This document shows, piece after piece, positions 31,899 to 37,503 of a stretch of 43,435 bases of DNA (position 1 is the stretch's first letter; the number at the start of each line of letters is the position of its first letter). The position numbers were made by a program, and so were the translations under genes. The DNA is from a virus: the IMG/VR virus record IMGVR_UViG_3300042467_001553, positions 1 through 43,435 of that record, one strand, 5' to 3'. Under the pieces are notes generated by a model. It was given only the letters and a program-made list of their open reading frames with translations, was not told the DNA's origin and searched no databases.

Positions 31899-32174
31899 AT
31901 GGAAAATTATATTATTAAAACCCCTGAAATAGAGTTTAATAAAGAAGATGTATCAGATTATAAGTTCTTAGGTACATTTAAAGATGTTGATAGTGGAATA
32001 CCTAAAGTAATTGTATCAAAAATAGAAGATACATTAAAAAATTTAGATTCTAATTTGAAAGTCACACCAATGATGGTTGACCCAGAAACTTTAGATATTG
32101 TATTCGGTATATTAGAAACAAATGAAGAAAGTGTTAAGTTAAAATATCATATAAAAATCACAAAACAAAAATAA
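31899..32174 (+). CDS. Cassette 4 gene, 91-aa protein
   Basis: The ATG at 31899 follows an A-rich leader; an upstream TTG is unlikely. Acidic alpha/beta protein (VIVSKIEDTLKNLDSN, LDIVFGILE), no recognised domain. Confidence 0.6.
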   Translation: MENYIIKTPEIEFNKEDVSDYKFLGTFKDVDSGIPKVIVSKIEDTLKNLDSNLKVTPMMVDPETLDIVFGILETNEESVKLKYHIKITKQK

Positions 32175-32181
32175 TATTACT

Positions 32182-32300
32182 TATAACGGTTGCAAATATA
32201 AGCAGTTATTAACGAAACTTAATTAAAAGAACAAAATTAAATATTAACCAACAACATTTATTTGGAAGTAATGAAATAATTGCTTATATTTGTTGTTATA
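32182..32300 (+). repeat. attC 5, promoter-bearing
   Basis: R'' TATAACG, R' GTTATA; arms GCAAATATAAGCAGTTATT / AATAATTGCTTATATTTG. Same right end as attC 4. Confidence 0.78.
32261..32292 (+). promoter_or_regulatory. Promoter inside attC 5
   Basis: TTTG (32261-32264), 20-nt spacer, TATATTTG (32285-32292), 21 nt before the ATG of cassette 5. Confidence 0.68.
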
Positions 32301-32313
32301 AAACGTTATTTAT

Positions 32314-32514
32314 ATGGAAATAAAATTTTATTGGAACGGAAGTTTTGCTGGTACTAATCACAGTATGACTATAAATAAAAAAGAGATTAGATTAGGTGGA
32401 GTTGTTTCAAACGAAGATGAAGCAAAACTGGAAGCAATTGAAATACTCAAAAGAGATTATAATATTGACTACAATGTTGATGAAATAAAATTTGAGTGGG
32501 GTGGTCGTTTATAA
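32314..32514 (+). CDS. Cassette 5 gene, 66-aa protein
   Basis: A small beta-alpha protein (MEIKFYWNGSFAG, then EAKLEAIEILKRDY, ending IKFEWGG). The symmetric strand pattern suggests a small sandwich. Function unknown. Confidence 0.6.
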   Translation: MEIKFYWNGSFAGTNHSMTINKKEIRLGGVVSNEDEAKLEAIEILKRDYNIDYNVDEIKFEWGGRL

Positions 32515-32519
32515 TGTTT

Positions 32520-32649
32520 TATAACGGTTGAGTATAACCGAAGGTGGGGATTAAAAGTGCTAAACCCAGACTTACCTACAAAAGTAAATTAGAAGCACAA
32601 TAACTGATTTTGGGAACTACCGCCCCACTTTTGGTTATACTTTGTTAGC
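32520..32649 (+). repeat. attC 6
   Basis: R'' TATAACG, R' GTTAGC; arms GTATAACCGAAGGTGGGG / CCCCACTTTTGGTTATAC; long loop without a clear start. Confidence 0.78.
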
Positions 32650-32670
32650 GGTATGTAAAATTTACGTATT

Positions 32671-32856
32671 ATGAAAGAAATAGAATTGTTAATCAGAAGA
32701 GAAAATGCTTTATCTAAGCAAAATTTGTTATACCAATTATTAGGTAAATTTGGTGATGATTTACCTAAACAGATACAAGATGCTGTAAGATTGATGGCAG
32801 AAGAAGAAGGTAGAGAGTATAACAAATTAGGTACTAAGGTTGCGGAACGGTTGTAG
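32671..32856 (+). CDS. Cassette 6 gene, 61-aa helical protein
   Basis: Almost wholly helical and charged (KEIELLIRRENALSKQNLLYQLLGKF, then IQDAVRLMAEEEGREY). It resembles a small DNA-binding or antitoxin-like helix bundle, but no family is clear. Confidence 0.58.
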   Translation: MKEIELLIRRENALSKQNLLYQLLGKFGDDLPKQIQDAVRLMAEEEGREYNKLGTKVAERL

Positions 32857-32870
32857 TAAATTTTATTACC

Positions 32871-32951
32871 GCTAACGTTTTGCGGCTTTGTGTCAGGCTG
32901 CGAAGCGTTGGCATTGAGCGGTCGGGCAGCTTGCACAAAACCGCTGTTATA
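32871..32951 (+). repeat. attC 7
   Basis: R'' GCTAACG, R' GTTATA; arms GCGGCTTTGTGTCAGGCTGC and GGGCAGCTTGCACAAAACCGC, of the same type as attC 1. Confidence 0.78.
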
Positions 32952-32988
32952 CGCTGGCACGGTTAATTAACAACAAAATTTAATTGAA

Positions 32989-33366
32989 ATGAATATAGAT
33001 GACTTATTTAAAATCGAACCACAAGAGCCATACAAGATGAGCCAAAAAGAGTTCGTTGAAAAAACAAAATCTGTTTTAGAAAAAATCTACAATGCTTATT
33101 CAAAAGGATGGCAAAGTAGGGTTTTGAGAGATGGAGAACACCCCGAAGAAAGTGTATGTGATAAATGCACTGGTTGTGGTGTTTTCTTGGAAAATGGAGA
33201 AGAAAGAGATTGTGTTCAAGATAGAGAACAAGGAGATTGTTTTCACAGATTTTGTGATTACGAACAGGTAGGAATGGATTTAGAAACTCATCTTGCAGAT
33301 ATATCCGATTTACTTTCGGTAGATGAAATTGTCAATACGGAGCAGAATGGTAGTGCTTGCGTATAA
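32989..33366 (+). CDS. Cassette 7 gene, Cys-rich 125-aa protein
   Basis: A helical N-terminus (MSQKEFVEKTKSVLEKIYNAY) and a middle with CDKCTGCGVF, DCVQD, DCFHRFCDY: enough Cys/His for one or two zinc sites. The TAA stop is part of attC 8. Confidence 0.63.
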   Translation: MNIDDLFKIEPQEPYKMSQKEFVEKTKSVLEKIYNAYSKGWQSRVLRDGEHPEESVCDKCTGCGVFLENGEERDCVQDREQGDCFHRFCDYEQVGMDLETHLADISDLLSVDEIVNTEQNGSACV

Positions 33367-33413
33367 CGTCCGATGATAAACAATCGTTTTAATGTTGTTT
33401 ATCATTTGTTATG
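33362..33413 (+). repeat. attC 8, short hairpin type
   Basis: R'' TATAACG, R' GTTATG; arms ATGATAAACAA / TTGTTTATCAT with loop TCGTTTTAATG. Nearly identical to attC 10 and 12. Confidence 0.82.
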
Positions 33414-33452
33414 TGTAGTAATTTTGTGGGTGGAAATTCTTAATTTGAACTA

Positions 33453-33502
33453 TTTATATATAAAATCTCAGATATATTCAGTTCTGAGATTTTATATATA
33501 AA
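33453..33502. repeat. 20-bp perfect inverted repeat in cassette 8
   Basis: Arms 33453-33472 and 33483-33502 are perfect complements with a 10-nt loop, 21 nt before the cassette 8 gene. Not an attC. It could be an RNA hairpin or an operator. Confidence 0.65.
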
Positions 33503-33523
33503 CTTAAAATAAAAGACAGAACT

Positions 33524-33796
33524 ATGAAAGAGAATAGAATTAAGAGATTTAAAAACTTCTTAAAAGAAGGAAAATCATATTTAGATGGTTCTGGTGAAAG
33601 AGGATTTTCACCGATGGAAATCAAACAACTAAATATAGGTGATAAAATAACTTTTCACTTTAATAAATCTTTAATGGACGGTGTTATAACAGATAAAGAA
33701 GAACTTCAAAACGGAGACACTTTGTTTAGTATAGAAACAGAAAAAGGAGTATTGAAGAAAAGTCATAGAAATTTAGAAGTTTATAAAATTTATTAG
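33524..33796 (+). CDS. Cassette 8 gene, 90-aa protein
   Basis: N-terminus IKRFKNFLKEGKSYLDG is of a style common to phage capsid-associated proteins. The body is a small beta barrel-like segment (LNIGDKITFHFNKSLMDGVI). This may be a phage gene caught in a cassette. Confidence 0.6.
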   Translation: MKENRIKRFKNFLKEGKSYLDGSGERGFSPMEIKQLNIGDKITFHFNKSLMDGVITDKEELQNGDTLFSIETEKGVLKKSHRNLEVYKIY

Positions 33797-33819
33797 TAGG
33801 TGGGTAAAAAATTATTACA

Positions 33820-33951
33820 CATAACGGTTGGGCGGTTGGCGTTCGTTGCCGACTTTGGAACACGAAACTTTAATTTAAAAACAAAATTTGATATGGAAAA
33901 CAACACTTCAATTAACCACGAAAACGGCAATGACGCTAACCGCTTGTTAGC
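33820..33951 (+). repeat. attC 9, with start codon in loop
   Basis: R'' CATAACG, R' GTTAGC; arms GCGGTTGGCGT / ACGCTAACCGC. The loop has an A-rich leader and an ATG at 33893. Confidence 0.75.
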
Positions 33952-34174
33952 GGCTGGTGCGGATTTAATCGGAAAGTTTTACGAAATGTTAAATCTTGAT
34001 GATTCCGTAATGCACCGTTTTAAAATAAAGCATGTACGCACAGAAACGACTCCTGCTATTGACCATTCCGATGGCAGTCATTCACCAAGCAAAACACATG
34101 TTTTGGTTTCGGCAGAAGGTTCAGGGTGGTTTCGTTTGTATGGCGGTAAAACTGATAGAGTGGTGGAGGAGTAG
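33893..34174 (+). CDS. Cassette 9 gene, 93-aa protein started in attC 9
   Basis: The ATG at 33893 in the attC loop is preferred over a frame start at 33800 that reads back through the attC arm. The first 17 codons are attC sequence; a shorter start (MLNLDDS) lies inside the cassette. The body has a VHVLVSAEGSGWFRLYG-like beta end. G+C is higher than in surrounding genes, consistent with foreign origin. Confidence 0.58.
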   Translation: MENNTSINHENGNDANRLLAAGADLIGKFYEMLNLDDSVMHRFKIKHVRTETTPAIDHSDGSHSPSKTHVLVSAEGSGWFRLYGGKTDRVVEE

Positions 34175-34182
34175 CACTTGCC

Positions 34183-34234
34183 GCTAACGTCCGATGATAA
34201 ACAATCGTTTTAATGTTGTTTATCATTTGTTATA
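34183..34234 (+). repeat. attC 10, short hairpin type
   Basis: R'' GCTAACG, R' GTTATA; arms and loop identical to attC 8. Confidence 0.82.
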
Positions 34235-34255
34235 AGTTGTTTTTTATTATATTTG
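34226..34255 (+). promoter_or_regulatory. Promoter spanning attC 10 and cassette 10
   Basis: TTTG (34226-34229) lies in the attC right arm; TATATTTG (34248-34255) lies in the cassette, spacing 18 nt. The ATG at 34259 follows at once. Confidence 0.58.
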
Positions 34256-34258
34256 AAT

Positions 34259-34669
34259 ATGGTAGATTTAATAGTAAAGGAAATTGATGACTTTTATATG
34301 AATGAATTCAATCTTTTAAAAGAAGAAGTTCAAAAAAACATAAAAGTTGAGATTATAGATAGTTCAAAATTTGGGGATATAGGTGGGAGATTTAATTTTT
34401 TGAAACAGATAATATATGTAAATTCAGAACAATCTAATGAGAATATGTTTCTAACACTTCTACATGAATATGGACATTTTCTAACTTTTAGAGATTATAT
34501 CTATGTATATAATGTTTGTCCTTACGAATATGGTAGAAATGTATTAAAACGAGAATTAGGTGCGTATTATCATGGGTGGAAATTCATAAAATCTAACTCA
34601 ATTGGAGTTTCAAAAAATAAATGGAGAGAACACCATATTCAAATATTAAAAGATTATGAGATATTATGA
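34259..34669 (+). CDS. Cassette 10 gene, zincin-like protein (HEYGH)
   Basis: 136 aa. HEYGH at residues 69-73 (LLHEYGHFLTF) is an HExxH zinc motif, followed about 25 residues later by RELGAYYHGWKF, whose Glu could be the third ligand, as in ImmA/IrrE- or M48-like zincins. The ATG at 34259 is preferred over TTG 34253. It may cleave a host regulator or repressor (inference). Confidence 0.68.
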   Translation: MVDLIVKEIDDFYMNEFNLLKEEVQKNIKVEIIDSSKFGDIGGRFNFLKQIIYVNSEQSNENMFLTLLHEYGHFLTFRDYIYVYNVCPYEYGRNVLKRELGAYYHGWKFIKSNSIGVSKNKWREHHIQILKDYEIL

Positions 34670-34677
34670 AAATAACT

Positions 34678-34749
34678 TATAACGTTTTGCACATACACGC
34701 TGTGAGCGTTGTATTGAGGGCAGGGAAATAGCGTGTATGTGCTGTTATA
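34678..34749 (+). repeat. attC 11
   Basis: R'' TATAACG, R' GTTATA; arms GCACATACACGCT / AGCGTGTATGTGC are perfect complements. Confidence 0.82.
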
Positions 34750-34802
34750 GGCTGTATTTAAAAGTTTTTAGCGAAGGAATTAACAATTAAAATAAACATA
34801 AA

Positions 34803-35360
34803 ATGAAAAAAGTAAAAGAAGCATACGATGAAATTTTAAAAGCATTACATAAACACAGAGAAATTTGCGTTTTTGATGTAAGTGAATTGGAAAGAAAAGC
34901 CAAAACACATTTATTTGGACTTGAACTGAAAGAAGTTTACGGGCTAAATATTGACTCTAAACAAATTAAAAATATGGATTGGGTTAGGTTTGGAGAATAT
35001 AGGGCGATTGGGATGTGGGGCGAAAAACACAGAAGAACTATAATTTGGAGCGTTGATGGAATACAGCCCGAAGATGAAATGTTATTACAAATATGCTTTC
35101 CAACTGGTGCATACATTTTTGGAGAAGATTATGCCGTAAATTTCTTTCAAAAGTTTTGGCTTGAATTAAAATCATTTACGCCTGATTACATAGACGAAGT
35201 AAATCTCGGATTATATTGGAAATTAGAAAACGCAAAAGATGTTTTTAACTCGTTTGATTTGCTTTTAAAAAAGTACTACGACCTTAATAAAGAAGATGCG
35301 AAACAAAGGAGAATTGAAAAGATGAAAAAAGAACTTGAGCAACTTGAAAACTCTAAATAG
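34803..35360 (+). CDS. Cassette 11 gene, 185-aa protein
   Basis: The largest cassette gene. Helical N-terminus, central beta region with several Trp (MWGEKHRRTIIWSVDG), and a basic coiled-coil C-terminus. No family recognised. Confidence 0.65.
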   Translation: MKKVKEAYDEILKALHKHREICVFDVSELERKAKTHLFGLELKEVYGLNIDSKQIKNMDWVRFGEYRAIGMWGEKHRRTIIWSVDGIQPEDEMLLQICFPTGAYIFGEDYAVNFFQKFWLELKSFTPDYIDEVNLGLYWKLENAKDVFNSFDLLLKKYYDLNKEDAKQRRIEKMKKELEQLENSK

Positions 35361-35391
35361 TGCAATGGCAAAAAAACTTTTAAATATTGCC

Positions 35392-35443
35392 TATAACGTC
35401 TGATGATAAACAATCGTTTTAATGTTGTTTATCATTTGTTATA
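35392..35443 (+). repeat. attC 12, short hairpin type
   Basis: Same arms and loop as attC 8 and 10 with one change near the left end (TCTGATG for TCCGATG). Confidence 0.82.
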
Positions 35444-35520
35444 TTCAGTTATTTTTTCAATTATTTCAAAAAACCGTTTTTTTTTTATTAATATATAGAT
35501 TATAAAAAAAAATTAAAACT

Positions 35521-35853
35521 ATGAGAAAATTAAAATTTTTAAAAACATTTGAATCTCTTTTGGAAGATGATTTCTCTAAAGAAAATATATTGGACAATAT
35601 TTTAAGTAAAATAGAGAAAGAATTTATGAATTCACCTATTAAATTTACAGAAATACTTAAAAGAGGAGATAATAGTATCTACATTAAATATGAAATTGAC
35701 TGGGAGATGCCAGAGACTATGGAAGATTGGTGGGATTATGAGGAATTTATAGAAAAACATTTAAATAAATTATCAGATAATTTGAATATATTTGAATATA
35801 ATTATGATTTAACTAGTATTAGAATATATCCCCGTAAAAATAAAAATAATTGA
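35521..35853 (+). CDS. Cassette 12 gene, 110-aa acidic protein
   Basis: N-terminus KLKFLKTFESLLEDD is like short capsid-targeting starts in large phages. Body acidic and mixed. As with cassette 8, a phage-type gene in a cassette is suggested. Function unknown. Confidence 0.6.
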   Translation: MRKLKFLKTFESLLEDDFSKENILDNILSKIEKEFMNSPIKFTEILKRGDNSIYIKYEIDWEMPETMEDWWDYEEFIEKHLNKLSDNLNIFEYNYDLTSIRIYPRKNKNN

Positions 35854-35854
35854 A

Positions 35855-35982
35855 TATAACGGTCGCAGATATGCCCAGTTTGGGATTAAATAGTATAAAC
35901 TTTAAATTAATATAAAATGAACAAAGAAGAACAAAATTTGAATAACGCAGAGAACCCCAAATTGGATATATCTGATGTTAGC
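35855..35982 (+). repeat. attC 13, with start codon in loop
   Basis: R'' TATAACG, R' GTTAGC; arms AGATATGCCCAGTTTGGG / CCCCAAATTGGATATATCT. The loop shares AGTATAAACTTTAAATTAA with attC 3 and has an ATG at 35917. Confidence 0.78.
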
Positions 35983-36153
35983 GGTAGTTATTTATGGATT
36001 CCTGTAACGGAGCGACTACCTGAAACCGAAGATTACTATGCAGTTAGATTTGAAAACGGCATTGAAGATGAAAAACCTTTTAGGATTAGACCAAAGAAAA
36101 ATATCTTCGGTTTTATGACTATGGAGAAAGTTACACATTGGGCGGTTCTATAA
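35917..36153 (+). CDS. Cassette 13 gene, DUF551-like protein started in attC 13
   Basis: The cassette part encodes LWIPVTERLPE...VTHWAVL, the N- and C-terminal signatures of DUF551. The domain begins almost at the cassette edge, and no in-frame ATG lies before it within the cassette. The only ATG is in the attC 13 loop, exactly 20 codons before GTT AGC, the same distance as in cassette 3. This is the best case for an attC-supplied N-terminus. Confidence 0.7.
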   Translation: MNKEEQNLNNAENPKLDISDVSGSYLWIPVTERLPETEDYYAVRFENGIEDEKPFRIRPKKNIFGFMTMEKVTHWAVL

Positions 36154-36158
36154 TTACC

Positions 36159-36211
36159 GCTAACGTTTTGCGTGTATAAAATCGTTTTAATGTTTTATAC
36201 ACGCTGTTAGC
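36159..36211 (+). repeat. attC 14, last of array
   Basis: R'' GCTAACG, R' GTTAGC; arms GCGTGTATAAAA / TTTTATACACGC, loop TCGTTTTAATG as in attC 8, 10 and 12. The sequence that follows its R' (AGTAGTAC) pairs with attC 1's R''. Confidence 0.82.
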
Positions 36212-36318
36212 AGTAGTACGGTAATTAACCACAAATGCTCATTCGGAGAACTGAACCTTTTTCTTTTCTTTTTTGTGGGTTGGACAAAATAAATTTGAAA
36301 AATTTAAAAATAAATAAT

Positions 36319-36363
36319 ATGAAATTAGAAACAATTGAAAATGGAGTTAAAGATGGGATTTGA
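36319..36363 (+). other. 14-codon frame with one repeat unit
   Basis: Met-Lys-Leu then ETIENGVKDGI, matching the 12-residue repeat of the repeat-tailed proteins, followed by a stop. Probably a remnant of such a gene left at the array's right flank. Confidence 0.4.
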
Positions 36364-36436
36364 TAAAAAAATATTAGAAAATGATGGGTTGTTGGATGTT
36401 GAATTAGATAATGGGGTTTACAAATATAGTCTATGA
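36353..36436 (+). pseudogene. 3' fragment of a 27014-gene paralogue
   Basis: Encodes KKILENDGLLDVELDNGVYKYSL, matching the last 22 residues of the 27014 protein; the first 80 or so residues are absent. The overlap with the next gene (ATGA) is kept. It marks a recombination joint next to the cassette array. Confidence 0.65.
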
Positions 36437-36540
36437 CGTTACTTGAAACATATGTACATGTGTTTGGGATTTCTTTAACAATAATATTATTGGGAGGATA
36501 TCTTACATACAGATACTTTAAGAAAAGAAAGAAAAAATAA
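36433..36540 (+). CDS. 35-aa single-TM peptide, paralogue of 27328
   Basis: Same layout and end (YRYFKKRKKK) as the 27328 peptide; overlaps its neighbours by ATGA and TAATG. A conserved small membrane gene. Confidence 0.63.
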   Translation: MTLLETYVHVFGISLTIILLGGYLTYRYFKKRKKK

Positions 36541-37172
36541 TGGCTTACATTGAACATAATTTTTATCCTTTAAAAGTTTGGGTTAGAGACGAATACTTTT
36601 ATCAGGGTAAAAATGGAAAGGGTAATTTCACTCAAGGGATTATTATTTCTGTGAGATGTATGCCAGGTCAAGCGGCCTTATTTCAAGTTCTATTAGATAA
36701 TGGGGTTATGAGAGATAAACTCCCGTCACATGCACTACTAACAAAACCTGAATTACCAAATCCAGATCTTCCATTTCATTATTTACAATTATGGAATTGT
36801 TTTTCATATAATTTCACACTTCTTAAATTAAATTTTGTTTCAGGTGGACCTGTTGAAGTTTATATGAAAGATAGAAAATTTTATTCGGGTAAATATTTTG
36901 CCACTATAAATTGGGGTTCAAATGATATTAATACTGATATCACATTGTCCGAAGATCCAATGGAACATAAATCCCATCACATAATATTATTAGATAACGG
37001 ACAAATTGCCTTACAACCTAATAATAGAATTAAATGGTCCGAACCAAGTTTTGTGACCAAACCCTTTCCTGAAAAACCAGATTACCTCGTTTGTAATGAA
37101 TTTTATAATGTGGAAGACCATGAAAAATGGCACACAGAAGACAGTGAGAGAATGTTTTATGATAACGAATAA
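36540..37172 (+). CDS. MAYIEHN protein, long copy
   Basis: Residues 1-66 match the 27438 protein. The extra C-terminal 140 residues contain a VEVYMKDRKFYSGKYFATINWG strand pair and an acidic end. The shared VRCMPGQAALFQVLL segment is the most conserved part. Function unknown. Confidence 0.68.
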   Translation: MAYIEHNFYPLKVWVRDEYFYQGKNGKGNFTQGIIISVRCMPGQAALFQVLLDNGVMRDKLPSHALLTKPELPNPDLPFHYLQLWNCFSYNFTLLKLNFVSGGPVEVYMKDRKFYSGKYFATINWGSNDINTDITLSEDPMEHKSHHIILLDNGQIALQPNNRIKWSEPSFVTKPFPEKPDYLVCNEFYNVEDHEKWHTEDSERMFYDNE

Positions 37173-37222
37173 TAACATATCTCATTGGGCGATCAACGCC
37201 ATAATACACAAATTCATTTATT

Positions 37223-37444
37223 ATGAAAACACTTGATTTACATGGAGTTAAACACGCTGACGTTGCCAAGTTAATGGATCAATTTATTTGGGAACAGATG
37301 AATAAAAAATCTAAGGAGATTGAAATCATCACCGGCATAAGCCAAACGATGAAAGATGTGGTCATCAAAAATCTAAAAGATTATGAGTTCACCTATAACG
37401 AAGCGTGGAACAACCCTGGTAAGTTGATAGTAAGTTTAGTTTAG
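37223..37444 (+). CDS. Smr-domain-like small protein
   Basis: The 73 residues follow the Smr pattern: LDLHGVKHADV at the start, IEIITGIS in the middle, a helix, and a final GKLIVSLV strand. Smr domains cut or nick RNA or branched DNA. The typical GKG after the middle strand is replaced by GIS, so nuclease activity is uncertain. Confidence 0.68.
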   Translation: MKTLDLHGVKHADVAKLMDQFIWEQMNKKSKEIEIITGISQTMKDVVIKNLKDYEFTYNEAWNNPGKLIVSLV

Positions 37445-37461
37445 TGAAAAAAAAGTGTGAT

Positions 37462-37490
37462 CCCCCGGTTGAATAAGTCGGGGGTTTTTT
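37462..37490 (+). terminator. Intrinsic terminator after Smr gene
   Basis: CCCCCG / CGGGGG with an 11-nt loop and six T. It overlaps the promoter of the next gene. Confidence 0.82.
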
Positions 37491-37499
37491 CTATCTTTG
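37469..37499 (+). promoter_or_regulatory. Bacteroidota-type promoter overlapping a terminator
   Basis: TTG (37469-37471) in the terminator loop, 20-nt spacer, TATCTTTG (37492-37499), 4 nt before the ATG at 37504. Terminator and promoter share sequence. Confidence 0.65.
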
Positions 37500-37503
37500 T
37501 GTT

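Larger units (their letters stand above)
30594..36211 (+). mobile_element. Integron-type gene cassette array (13 cassettes, 14 attC)
   Basis: Fourteen imperfect inverted repeats with TAACG at the left end and TGTTA at the right end separate 13 short units, each with one + strand gene. The arms pair as R and L boxes around an unpaired centre, as in attC sites. The 5' end of each cassette pairs with the R'' of its own attC rather than the one before it, the diagnostic property of mobile cassettes. No integrase or attI is in the window. Insertion by a host integron integrase is likely. Confidence 0.85.

Noticed and set aside
32589-32960. Minus-strand 123-codon frame over cassette 6
   Set aside because: It runs across two attC sites and antisense to the cassette gene; all other cassette genes are on the plus strand.
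33800-33892. Upstream start for the cassette 9 gene
   Set aside because: That frame reads from the end of cassette 8 through the attC 9 left arm. The ATG at 33893 after an A-rich leader is more plausible.
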